Source of the DNA: Vicugna pacos | Taxonomy: Eukaryota > Chordata > Mammalia > Artiodactyla > Camelidae | Direction of reading: 5' to 3' | NCBI RefSeq assembly: GCF_048564905.1 | Contig: NW_027328897.1 | Coordinates: 1-64,000, forward strand | DNA length: 64,000 nucleotides | In this document: piece by piece, positions 35,818 to 46,299 of the stretch | Position numbering within the stretch: the stretch's first letter is position 1 | How the letters are laid out: each line of letters begins with the position of its first letter | The notes under the pieces: generated by a model | Told to the model about the DNA's origin: nothing | What the model saw: the letters and a program-made list of their open reading frames with translations, nothing else | The model's database searches: none | Position numbers and translations under genes: made by a program

Positions 35818-35856
35818 CTCAGTGCCGAACAGGCACCTGTCCCCAGGACCCAAACT
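35818..35856 (+). other. RSS of TRAV21 pseudogene
   Basis: Heptamer CTCAGTG (35818-35824), 23-bp spacer, nonamer ACCCAAACT (35848-35856). The second heptamer base is changed from A to T, which should weaken cleavage. Confidence 0.8.
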
Positions 35857-36024
35857 CTGCAGCTGGGGCTCCAACCACAGTCTGTCCTGAAGCTGAGGAG
35901 ACTTTGTACATTGACTCTCTCTCCAGATAGAAGCAACAGAACATACAAAACCTGATAAAATAATCTGAAATTAAATAGTGAATTCATTGACTTTTAGATT
36001 TTTATCAATCCCAATTCAAATAAT

Positions 36025-38345
36025 AGTTTTATGGAGATTAATATCCACACAGTTAACTCTTTTAAAGTGGGCAATTAAGATGGCATCTCGTATATTCACA
36101 ATGTTGCACAACCACCACCCCTATCTAGTTTCAAAACATTATCACCCCAAAAAGGAAACCACATACCCACTAAGCAGTTACTCACCATCTCGCCTCTCAC
36201 ACGCCCCTGGAAACAACCAACCTGCTTTCTGACAGTGGATTTACCTATTCTGTATATTTTACATAAATGGAATAATAGAATATGTGGTCTTTTGTGCATG
36301 GCTTGTTTCATTTAATGTAATGTTTTGGAGGGTCATCCAATTCAGGAGCAACTGGAGAAAAGCAAATATTCACTCCTAGCCAATCATACAGGATGGCCCA
36401 CTTCTAATTAGCCTGTTACGTTGTCCTCCATTTTTTTTTGTTTGTCAGTTTTATTGATCTTTTTTAAAGAACTAGCTCTTTGTTTCATTGATTTTCTCTA
36501 TTGTTTTTCTATCTTAAATTTCATTAAATTTCATTAAATTTCTCTATCTTTATTATTTCCTTCCTTTTGCTTGTTTTGGATTAATTTGTCTTTTTTTTTT
36601 CTAGGTTCTCCATGTGGAAGTTTAGATGATTGATTTGAGATATTTATTCCTTTTTTTTCTTTTTAATATTTGTACTTAGTGCTAAAAATTTCCCTCTCAG
36701 CAGTGCTTTGGCTGTGTCCCCAAATTTTGACATTATGTTTTTATTTCTATTCAATTTAATGTAAGTTTGATCCTTTGAGACATTCTCTGTGACCCATAGA
36801 TTATTAAGTGTCCTGTTTAGTTGCCAAATATTTAGAAATGTTCCTGTGTCATTTTTTGTTTATTTATAATTTTATTTCACTGTAGTCAGAAAACATGCAG
36901 TTTATAATTTCAATTATTTTATATTAAATTTGTTGAAGCCTATTTTATGCCCCAAAGATACCGGCTTACTTGATATATATTCCATGGGCACTTGGAGAAA
37001 AATGTGTGTTCTTCTGTGGTTGGGGGGAGTGTTGTGTATCTGGCTATGAGAGCATCCTGCTTGGTGGTGATACCCTTGCTGATTTTCCAGTGAATTGCTC
37101 CACCAGTTGTGGAGAGAGGTGTATGGAAGTCTCCAACTATAACTCTCTCTAGATTTGTCTATTTTTCTTTTTATTTCTATCAATTTTTGTTGCACTTTTT
37201 TTCAGCTCTGTTAGTTGGTGCATACACATTTAGCATTGTTATGTCTTCTTGGTAATTTATCTTCTCATCAATATATAATGTTTCTCTCTGTCTGGTAATT
37301 TCCTTCTTTTGGAAATCTGTCTAGTTTACCTGATATAATATAGCCGTTAATGGTTTCCTTTGATTAATGGTTGACTGATCTATCTTTTCCCATCCTTTTC
37401 CTTTCAAGTTGCCTGTGCCATATTTGAAATGAGTTTCTTTTAGTCAGCTGTAGTTGAGTCATATTTTCAAATATACTTTTTGTCTAAATTGTCATTTTAT
37501 TGGCATATGCAGATTAATCTCTAGTTTGTGTATGTAGATAATTTGCATCTAATGGCATTGATATTTTAGGGCTTAATCTTTCATTTTATTTGATTTTATT
37601 TTTTGGTTCTCACTGTTTTTTGTTCCTGGAGTTTTTTCTTCTGACATCCTGCGAGTTATTTGACATTTTTTAGAATTATATTTCAATTTATCTATAGTGT
37701 TTTAGATGTGTCTTATTGGATAGTTTAAAAAATGTTTGCTCTAGTTGTTACATTATATACACATAAAAATCTGTTAGTAATATCATTTCACCAATTTGAA
37801 TGAAATGTAAAAACATTGCTTCCCTTTATACCCACTTATTCTCCCCTATTCATAACATAATTTTCTTTAATATTTCCCCATGTGTGTTTAGAACCTCATT
37901 AGATAGGGTTATTTTCATTTGATCAATCAAACATAGTTTAGAATATTCAAGAGGAAAAGAAAACTCTGCTGTATTTATCCATAGTTTTGCTAATAATGTT
38001 CTTTCCTCCTTCCCCATTGTTTCAAGATTCCTTCCTTTATTACTTTCCTTCTGTTTAGAGAAAGTCCTTTAAACATCCTTTTAGGATAGGTCTACTGGTG
38101 ACAAATGTTCTTAGTTTTCCTTCATCTGACAATGTCTCAATTTTCCCTTTATTCCTGAAGGGTAATTTTATATGTACATCATTCTGGATTGATGGCTCTC
38201 TTTTAGCAGTTGAAGATATTGGGTTATGTCCTTTTGGCTTTGCAGTTAAATCTGGAAATTAAAAAATGTAATTTGTTGTAATTCTATTTCTCATTCTAAA
38301 AATTATTTTATATTCAATTTTTATTCACAATTGTGTGTTCTTTTA
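36025..38345 (-). mobile_element. Old antisense L1 (3' UTR and part of ORF2)
   Basis: It reads L1-like in antisense over 2.3 kb. The left part (36,025-36,350) is 3'-UTR-like (CACAATGTTGCACAACCACC, TATGTGGTCTTTTGTGCATG). The right part carries ORF2-like text (ATTGATCTTTTTTAAAGAAC, GTTTCATTGATTTTCTCTAT, AGTCTCCAACTATAA). It is highly diverged and may be two adjacent fragments. Confidence 0.75.
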
Positions 38346-38494
38346 AAAAGCCCATTTGAATGGGTTTCAGGGCCTACAAAAGATATATTCTCTTCTGTAC
38401 ATAATCATAATGCTTTGGAATTCAACCCTAGAAGGGCAGGGAGGAGATGGGGAAGGTCACAAACATTGTGAACTTCTCTTTCGCTCTCTGTTTG

Positions 38495-38511
38495 GCCCCT
38501 GGAGGGTGCTG
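38495..38511 (+). promoter_or_regulatory. CTCF-like motif upstream of the TRAV8 gene
   Basis: GCCCCTGGAGGGTGCTG partly fits the CTCF core, about 320 bp before the leader ATG. It is weaker than the TRAV18 motifs. Confidence 0.35.
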
Positions 38512-38825
38512 CTGCCTAAATTGGAAATGGCTTTTCTGAAAAACATCAGAACAAGCTCACAAAAACCTTCCTTCCCTACAGTTTAAAGAGATGTTCTAAC
38601 AACATTTTTACGCAGTGACATATAAAGCGCCTTAGACTCCAGGGGCAGGCAGTATTAAGACAGCCTGTTTTCCTAACACTCCCTGTAGAGTCCATTAGAA
38701 GAGGAAATGTAAATCCCCTGTCATTTCTCAAGCTCAGAGCAACCTGATTCGAGTCCCCCGTCATCAGACTTTCGTTTGTAGAGAATCTGCCAGAAAGGAG
38801 TTCACTGCCTTTTTACTGCTCCACC

Positions 38826-39284
38826 ATGATCTTGGTGTTCACCTTGATGCTGGAGGTGCTCCTGTTCCTGAGTGAGTACTATTCCATTTTAGTCCCTTGT
38901 CCACACATGGAACATTGTTCTGGCCTGACTTTGAATAGAGACTGTCTGTTTTAGCTGAGTTCATTGATACAGCATTGATGTTTCAGGAGGAGCCGGAGCC
39001 CAGTCAGTGACCCAGCCTGACAGGCACGGCATCACTGTCCCTGAAGGAGCCCACCTGGAGCTGAGGTGCAACTATACATCCACTTACTCACCGTATCTCT
39101 TCTGGTACGTGCGGTACCCCAACCAAGGACTCCAGCTTCTCCTAAAGTACACGTCTGGAAACAGCCTTGTTTCAGGCATCAAAGGTTTTGAGGCTGAATT
39201 TAGGAAGAATGAAACCTCCTTTCACCTGAGGAAAATGTCAGCCTATTGGAGCGACTCGGCAGAGTACTTCTGTGCTCTGGGTGA
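38826..39284 (+). CDS. TRAV8: T-cell receptor alpha V gene, TRAV8 family
   Basis: The leader exon is 38826-38871 ([15 protein letters not shown], donor GTGAGT), the intron is 115 nt, and the V exon is 38987-39284. The mature chain begins [20 protein letters not shown], then [64 protein letters not shown]. It matches human TRAV8 members, especially the [10 protein letters not shown] segment. Cys23, Trp41 and Cys104 are present and the frame is open, so it should be functional. In human no TRAV8 member sits between TRAV21 and TRAV22, so this copy reflects a lineage-specific placement or a loss in human. Confidence 0.85.
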
Positions 39285-39323
39285 CACAGTGCCTGAGTCT
39301 GCGGGGGGAGCTGAACACAAACC
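39285..39323 (+). other. RSS of TRAV8 gene
   Basis: Heptamer CACAGTG (39285-39291), 23-bp spacer, nonamer ACACAAACC (39315-39323). Confidence 0.95.
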
Positions 39324-39329
39324 GCCTGA

Positions 39330-41060
39330 GACGTTGTAGCCTAAAAGACTCAGGGGCTCAGCCTGAGCATAGTCTGTGAGGGCAAACAGCACAGAGAATA
39401 CAGAATCTGGGAAGTGTTTTGTTCCTATGGGCATCTCAGATTCTTTTCATTTTCATCTTTCCTTATCTCTTCTTTTTTCTTCCCTTTTTTCCATTTATCT
39501 TTTCTTTCCTTTTTTTTTTTTTTGTTTTCCATTTTGCAAAGGAAAGTTTTCTGAAGTTTGGAATGTTTATCCTCTTGAGTCAGGATTCCAGAGGGAATGA
39601 GGCTGTCTGATCTTCAACAAGCTGGAAGGAGCTACTTGCTCCCACGTTGTTTGAAATAGTGATGGGCTGAGATGGCTTGAGGTGGACCATGTGAGTTGGT
39701 ATAAGGCAAGTCAGAGAATTTGCTTTACAGCATTACTCTCGTCTCACAAGCTATCAGAAAACACAGGACAGTTGTTTATTTCTAACTGTGTTATCTCCAG
39801 ACTATTTTACAGGCATTCTGTTAGGCTTCTTTCCTTAAGGGACTTCAGCTCTTTGACTAAAGCATTTGGGGCTGATGCACTTAAATGGAGCTGGCATTTA
39901 AGGATGTATATGAGGTGAGCTCTCCAAGACAATATAGTATGACGGAAAAAATTCTTTACCCAGCGGTCCCGATTAACAATCACTCTAAGTTAAATACTAT
40001 GTCACCCCAAAGTTCCACGTGGAATGTTGGTATTGGTGGTTCTGAGTGTCCCATCCTTTCTTTGTCAGACTCAGCCAGGCTACCTCTACCCTTTTTCTCT
40101 CTCTTAATTCGATTCTTTAAAAGCCACAGGGGGGCCAGTAATAATTAGTGATTTCTCAATCATCTTTACTTATTTTTCTGCACTATCTCTCACAGTCTCT
40201 TTACTAAACATTTGCAACATTCTTGAACTGTCCTCCTGAGCTTCCGTGTCTGCAGATCAGTTCACATCTTACTTCAGTGAAATATACAGGCCCTCATTTT
40301 CCATTGCTTTGGCATCCAAACCATTCTGCAGAGAATCATTGTTGTATATAGAGTCTGAGACAAAGGCACAAACTAAAATTATTTTCATATGTTTTCAAAA
40401 ACTTATTTTTCCTTTAAAATAATCTCCTAAAGCCAAATAACAATAGTAATAAACAGAGTTTTAAATATACTTAACTGAAATTTTATTTAAAATTTATTTT
40501 AAAGTGACAGATTTTTAATACAAATTAAGCCATTTAAAACTCTAGTTTCAATGCCCTTCTGGCTGTTAAAGCAAATATCCCTCTTTAGGCAGGTTCAGTT
40601 TAGAGTAAATATGTATAATTTAAAAGTAATTTTGCTTAATACAGCAGAGCGTCCCAGCAACATGAGCAACTGCTGTGAATACTGTGCTGACTTATGAGCA
40701 TCGTTCAGAACCACAGACGAGAACACAAGAGGATTTAAATAATGGATCCTCAGGACTCCTGGGAAACACTTTCATCATGAAAGGATCCATTGCGTCTGTG
40801 ACATCTGAGAGGAACAGTTAGGTTGGATAATTAATTTTTGTCTTCTCTTCCCTAAAATTCACCCAAATTCCAAATAAGATTTGGCCTTTTATGTCAGCAT
40901 CAGCACAATCCACAAATTTTCAGATATTCAAATGCAGTTTCAAGGACAACTGTCATGGTATGTGGATAAGCATTTTCCTTGGACCTGAATGGTGTTAGTA
41001 GCTGTTTAAGGTTACAGATTGTGCCCAGACTAAGTGGCAGAGATACCCCGTGTTCTTTAG
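39330..41060. other. Gene-free region after TRAV8
   Basis: No gene was recognised. A polypyrimidine stretch lies at about 39,440-39,530. Confidence 0.35.
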
Positions 41061-41067
41061 TACACTT

Positions 41068-41110
<43 letters not shown>
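41068..41110. repeat. (TG)n microsatellite
   Basis: About 20 TG units with one interruption near the right end. Confidence 0.95.
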
Positions 41111-41175
41111 TGATGGGTGGCCCTGTCCACATATTTGCTCGTCTTCCCTGTTCCTCATATTTAAAATGAACAAAG

Positions 41176-41290
41176 GGGGAGGGTATAACTCAAGTGGAAG
41201 AGCACATGCTTGGCATGCACAAGGTTCCGGGTTCAATCCCAGCACCTTTTCTAAAATAAACATATAAACAAACAAACAAACAAACAAACC
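41176..41290 (+). mobile_element. Camelid tRNA-derived SINE
   Basis: The head GGGGGAGGGTATAACTCAAG and the box B GGTTCCGGGTTCAATCCC are tRNA-like Pol III promoter elements, separated by the usual distance. The tail is a CAAA repeat (41,262-41,289). This form (GGGGGAGGGTATAGCTCAGTGG-type head) is known from camelids and is the main evidence for the source lineage. Confidence 0.8.
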
Positions 41291-41944
41291 TAATCACCCC
41301 CAATCCCCAAATAAAATAAACAATCCCCTTTCAAAGATCATGCATTCTCACTTTGTTACTGTCCACTGTTGTCACTTGAACAGAAGGCATATTGTAGCCT
41401 GTCATCCACTGAGTGGTCTCCTGTAATACTGTCCGAAAGTAGTTGTTACTGCCTTGATGTTCATGTAATATTTATGGCTTTCTTTTACATTGGCATCCTC
41501 TAAGCCTTTATGCCATTTACAAAGATATTTGTCTCCCTCACTATATCATAAGCCATTGGCAGGATACAACTCTAATTGATTTTTGCAGTTTCTTAGGTCA
41601 TAGACAGACTTCAATATATGGCTAAACCGACTGAATCACATTGGAGAGCTCATTTTTATAAGTTCATAAGTAAGAATTAAATGGATTATTTTTATATCAC
41701 TACATGAAATTCTATTGTGTAAAATAATTTATTTTCATAAAAAGGCACTGTGGGGACTTAAGGTCCTACCCGTGGTACTCTCCATCCTTGCGGATACTTC
41801 TGTAGTGCCACATTAACTCACAGGTACAGTCCTAGAGAAAGACAGCCGGGCTGTGCTGTGGGTATCTGCTGAGTGAGAAGTGAGACCGAGCAGGACCCTG
41901 CAGGACCATTCTGGGTACAAAAGCCCCTCCGAGTCCCTAGTGTC

Positions 41945-41975
41945 CTTTTTTCTTTTTAATTGAAGTATAGTGTAT
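41945..41975 (-). mobile_element. Short L1 3'-end scrap
   Basis: TTTTTAATTGAAGTATAGTG resembles the start of the antisense L1 3' end. Too short to date. Confidence 0.4.
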
Positions 41976-42014
41976 TCTTGGTTTCTTTTATATTAAAAAA
42001 AACAAAAAAAAAAG

Positions 42015-42561
42015 GCTGTAGTCTGCTAGTCCTTTCCTGAGTTCTAAAAAAGACCCAAGCAGTTACTAATTAGGAAGTGAGGGAACACACAAACAAAGGG
42101 AAAGCAGTCAAGAAGCAATAGTTCAGCAATAAAGCAGAGTCCTAGTCTCTCATCAAGGGATATACACAAAAATCTGACACAAAACCTTGAGTTATTCTGC
42201 CCAAACTGAGGCCCCCACCACGTGGAGGATGGTGACTGCATGCTGACCACTAGTAGCTGGACTCCAGGCTGGCTGGACTCAGAAGGCTGATGATTAAGAT
42301 TCCTGAAACATCTCCCTGCTACCTCACCATCAGCCAGTCAGAAGAAAGGCCATAAGCTTTTCCACTTCGCTGCAAATTTGCCTTGAAAAACTCTTCCCTG
42401 AAAGCCATGAGGGAGTTTCGGGTTTTTAAGCATGAGGTACCCATTCTCCTTGTCTGGCACCCCGCAAATAAATGCTGCACTTTCTTTCACCACAATCTCC
42501 TGTCAGTAGATTGGTTTTGCTACCCACTGGCTTAGCGAACTCCAGTTTGGTTTAATAACAG
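42015..42561 (+). mobile_element. Lone ERV1-type LTR
   Basis: A fossil long terminal repeat of about 550 bp. It has the U3-R-U5 character of gammaretrovirus-like (ERV1) LTRs of hoofed mammals: a polyadenylation signal AATAAATGCTGCACTTTC and a U5 ending near GTTTGGTTTAATAACA. No internal viral region or second LTR is seen nearby, so it is a solo LTR. Exact ends and age cannot be fixed by eye. Confidence 0.65.
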
Positions 42562-42586
42562 AAGTATTCCTTTCTTAAGGTTTTGG

Positions 42587-42602
42587 CCTCTAGGGGGCAC
42601 TG
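42587..42602 (+). promoter_or_regulatory. CTCF-like motif beside the LTR
   Basis: CCTCTAGGGGGCACTG is a near-consensus CTCF core about 25 bp right of the LTR and about 1.2 kb before TRAV22. Confidence 0.5.
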
Positions 42603-43759
42603 TAAGCTTTTCTTAAACCGAGGGCCTACCCTAGGGGATCTAGTGGAGAATAGTTGTTGAAAGAGTTAAAATGAAAGCCACAGACTCAAAGTGGTGTCAG
42701 TTGTGCTAAAAGCCCATGATACCAAACCTAGACTTAACATCTCACCCAAATGCAGTGTCACCTTTCCCCAGAAATGTAATCTTAATCAGTCAGTAGAAAT
42801 TTTCTGGTTAACACTAGAGAGGTAGTATGTCCCATGGGCGCTCTGCATCCTCCAGAGGAAGAGGAGGCCATCTGCATGACAAAACCTTCACCCTCCCCCA
42901 AAAGAAGGCCTAAAAACAATCCTTTCTTTTCTTTTTCTAATAATCTCTTATAGCATCCTTCTTCCTTTAAAAACCTTCCACCTTGTAGCCCCCAGAGCAC
43001 CCTTCCAGCTGCTGGATGGGATGGGAAGCTGCCTGATTAATGAATTGCCTAATAAATCAATTAGATCTTCATATTTACTCAGTTAAATTTGGCTTTTCAA
43101 CAAAAGGCTTGAGAAATTTTGAAGCACAATTGAGAGCTAGTAATAGCAAAGAGGGGACAACATAGAGAAAAGCTAAGTCCTTACCAGCACATAAGAAGAA
43201 ATCTGCTTCCTGCTGAAGACTCTTTTCAATTAATAGCTCTGTTTTATTCTCTGATTCAAGCACTAGAATTTTATGGTTGTAAAGGATATATCTTCATTGT
43301 CATTGTTTTTATCTATATCTATGTCATTATTTTTACCCGAATCTCTCAGAAGAGACTCCTGGATCAAACAGAGACGCATATAAACAAAACAAAAGAAGGA
43401 AAATTTCAAAGACTAGATATTAGACTTCGCTGATTTTTTTCACTTTTATTACCAAAGCTTTTTTTTATATCAGGAGCAAAACTGAAATTTCATTTCCCAG
43501 GTTCAACATTGTGTCTAAACCATTGAAAGTCACCCTTTCCTCCTCACTCTCAATCTACCCCTTTCCAGCCCTTTCTCAGTTCACTTGACTTGAGAGGGTG
43601 GGGCTTCCTGTCACAGAGCATCACCTGAGCAGGCTTCACTGGGTGAGCTGACTGGTTGCAGGAGCAGGAACAGTTCCAGAACAAGTCATGACACTCACCA
43701 CCCAGGAGTGGAGTTATGCATCATATGGTGAAAACATCCCAGCAAGAAGGCGAGGCGTC
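42603..43759. other. 5' flank of TRAV22
   Basis: No other gene was recognised. The open frames at 43,688-44,032 on both strands overlap the TRAV22 leader and are shadows. Confidence 0.4.
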
Positions 43760-44276
43760 ATGAAGAGGCTGGTGGGCGCTGTGCTGGGGCTTCTGTGTGC
43801 CCAGGTTTGCTGTGAGTTGGGGCTGCCCCGCAGGGAATCTGCAGGACTGAGCAGCTGCAGTGTAGTTGAGGGGAGAGGGAGGGGAGCTGAGGAGTCTTGC
43901 AGACTTTCTAGTCTTCTCATCATCCCTGGGGGGCACTTTCGGGGATTTGTAGGAGTTACAGTGACCCTCACCTGTGACTGTTTCTCTGTTTCTCATCAGG
44001 TGTGACAGGGGAGGATGTGGAGCAGAGTCCACCAGTCCTGATTGTCCCGGAGGGAGCCCCCTCCACGCTGTGGTGCAGTTTTTCTAGCTCTCTGCCCAAT
44101 GTGCACTGGTATCGTCAGAACCCTGGGGGCCGCCTCATCCACCTGTTTTACGTTGCTTCAGGGATGAAGCACGATGGAAGATTCAGTGCCACAGCAGTCG
44201 CTAAAGAACGCCGCAGCTCCTTGAACATTTCCTCCTCCCAGACCGCAGACTCAGCCACTTACTTCTGTGCTGTGAG
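43760..44276 (+). CDS. TRAV22: T-cell receptor alpha V gene, TRAV22 orthologue
   Basis: The leader exon is 43760-43811 (MKRLVGAVLGLLCAQVC; human MKRILGALLGLLSAQVC), with donor GTGAGT. The intron is 188 nt and the V exon is 44000-44276. The V domain reads GEDVEQSPPVLIVPEGA, WCSFSSSLPNVHWYRQNPGG, LIHLFYVASGMKHDGRFSAT, LNISSSQTADSATYFCAVS, matching human TRAV22 (VEQSPPDLI, LINLFYIPSGTKQNGR, ISSSQTTDSGVYFCAV). Cys23, Trp41 and Cys104 are present, and it looks functional. It starts the human-like run TRAV22, TRAV23/DV6, TRDV1. Confidence 0.9.
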
Positions 44277-44315
44277 CACAGTGCTCCCCGGGCACCTGAA
44301 GCCTGAACACAAACC
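44277..44315 (+). other. RSS of TRAV22
   Basis: Heptamer CACAGTG (44277-44283), 23-bp spacer, nonamer ACACAAACC (44307-44315). Confidence 0.95.
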
Positions 44316-44403
44316 CTCAGCGAGCTCGGCCCCCTCCAGCCACAGTCTCACCGTGAGGCCCCACACTCATGTGTAGGGCTTATTAGTCCTCACCTATATT
44401 GAC

Positions 44404-45265
44404 AGTTTTTCTTGTTGTTGGAGTCCAGTCAGTTACAGTGTGTCTCTCTCTGGTGTACAGCACAGTATCCCAGTCATGCACATACACGCATATATTTGTT
44501 TTCATATTATTTTTCCATTAAAGTTTGTTACAAGATATTGAATATAGTCCCTGTGCTATACAAAAGTAACTTTTTTCCTTTTTCAGTTTTATTAGGTAGA
44601 GTTATTGTAGTTTGACTGCACATACACACTATATTACATGTAAATGCATATATACGATATACTGCACTTATTTTTAGTTTACATATATGTACTGACAGAA
44701 ACTATTTCAAAATCTATGTTTATATATAGTAGTTAACATTTGTAAATCTCAAACTCCCAAATGTATCCCCTCCCACTCCCTTTTCCTGGTAACCATGAGA
44801 TTGTTTACTAAGTCCACGAGTCTGTTTCTATTTGGTAGATGAGTTCATAGTGTCCCTTCTTTTTTTTTTTTTAGATACCAGATATAAGTGATATCATATG
44901 GTATTTTTCTTTCTCTTCCTCCTGACTTCAGTTAGAATGACAATCTCCAGGTCCATCCATGTTGCTGCAAATGGCATTATTTTATTCTTTTTATGGCAGA
45001 GTAATATTCCATTGTATAAATATACCACTGCTTCTTTATCCAGTCATCTGTTGATGGACATTTAGATGCTTCCATGTCTAACGTACTATCAATAGCCAAT
45101 ATGGAAAATAGTATGGATTCTTTAAAAAGACTAAAGTGTTAGCATATGATCCAGCAATCCCACTCCTGGGCATATATCCAGAGAAAACTCTAATTCAAAA
45201 CATACATGTACCCACTGCTGATAACAATACTATCTACAACAGCCAAGAGATGGATAACTTAAAAA
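44404..45265. mobile_element. 5'-inverted L1 fragment
   Basis: 44,404-45,080 is the L1 3' UTR and ORF2 end in antisense (CAAGATATTGAATATAGTCC, ATCATATGGTATTTTTCTTT, TCCATTGTATAAATATACCA). 45,090-45,265 is the adjoining upstream ORF2 segment in sense (TATGATCCAGCAATCCCACT, CCTGGGCATATATCCAGAG). The switch falls where the two segments are contiguous in a normal L1, the hallmark of twin priming. No clean target duplication was seen. Confidence 0.8.
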
Positions 45266-45649
45266 AAATTCTTTCTCTTCTACACTCAGAAAAAGCCTAA
45301 CTTCAAGGACGTCTGTTTTTATTTCAAACTTAACATCTGCAAAAGAAGTTGACATGATAACACAACTTATTACGTTATCCTTGATGATGATTGGAAAATG
45401 AATTTCACTTTGCAGCTCATTCCTGTCAGAATAGTGATGTTGCTGCTCGGTACTCCTCTAAGCCATGGGTTTCAAAGTCAGCCTTTTCGAGCAGTTAAGG
45501 ATTATTTTGGGATGATTTTGTACACATGGCAATGAGAGTGCTCATTGCATCAAGAACACATCATTTTAAAAGTCTCAATGTTACCCAGTTTAAAAATGAG
45601 CAAAATATTTAATCAGAATCTTCATAAAAGATATATTCTCTACACCAAG

Positions 45650-45875
45650 AATCAATGAAATATGTCCCATGAGCCAAATCCATCCAGGCACCTATTTCTG
45701 TAAATAAAATTTTATTGGAACATAGCAATTCCCATCTTTAAAATGTATTATCAATGGCTTCTTTCATGCTGCAAATGGCAGAGTCTAGTAGTCGCAACAC
45801 AGACTGACTGGCCTGCAAAGCCAAAAGTATTTACTATTCTACACATTATGGTTAAAGTTTGCAAAACCCTTTTTA
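45650..45875. mobile_element. Non-autonomous hAT-like DNA transposon relic
   Basis: It resembles a common mammalian MER element: GTAAATAAAATTTTATTGGA, GGCAGAGTCTAGTAGTCGCA, GGCCTGCAAAGCCAAAAGTA. The family assignment is from memory and uncertain. Confidence 0.5.
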
Positions 45876-45879
45876 CATC

Positions 45880-45975
45880 ATTAGCCATCAGGGAAATTCA
45901 AATTACTACCGCATGAGATCACTATAACCCATTATGTTGGCTAAAAATTAAAAGATAACTATTTCAATTGTTGAC
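45880..45975 (+). mobile_element. Short L1 ORF2-region relic
   Basis: CATCATTAGCCATCAGGGAA followed by AATTCAAATTACTACC resembles sense L1 ORF2. Very diverged. Confidence 0.5.
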
Positions 45976-46149
45976 AGAAAGGGACAAAAACTGTCTAATT
46001 TAAAAACTATTTAGATTCATGTTCTCTTCAGTGTGAAGGGCTCTTTTGAGCTGATGTTGATATTATGGGAAGAAAGATGGCCCTATGCAGTGATTCTGCC
46101 TGAGGACCAATTTCTCAACAAGGGCTAATCTTCTGTCTAAGGAAATGAT

Positions 46150-46280
46150 TGGTGGAAGAAGACTCAGTCACTTATTTCATTGCTCTGATTCACGCATGGT
46201 TGATGAACATGAATTTTTAAGAAGCTGTATATAATGTTTCAATGGAACTTCTCTTTATGGCCACCAAGGGGCAATGCTGC
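46150..46280 (+). pseudogene. Possible V-gene relic (FR3 end only)
   Basis: GAAGACTCAGTCACTTATTT then CATTGCTCTGA reads EDSVTYF-I-AL, like the EDSATYFCAL end of FR3 with the Cys replaced. No usable RSS follows. About 70 bases on, GGAACTTCTCTTTATGGCCA CCAAGGGGCAATGC parallels the segment after the TRAV16 RSS, including the CTCF-like motif. No upstream V exon could be aligned by eye. Low certainty. Confidence 0.3.
46261..46276 (+). promoter_or_regulatory. CTCF-like motif after the V relic
   Basis: CCACCAAGGGGCAATG is a moderate match to the CTCF core, placed like the motif behind TRAV16. Confidence 0.35.
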
Positions 46281-46299
46281 TTCGGAGAACACTGTTTGT

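Noticed and set aside
41262-41290. CAAA repeats considered as a CRISPR-like or separate tandem array
   Set aside because: They are the tail of the adjacent SINE.
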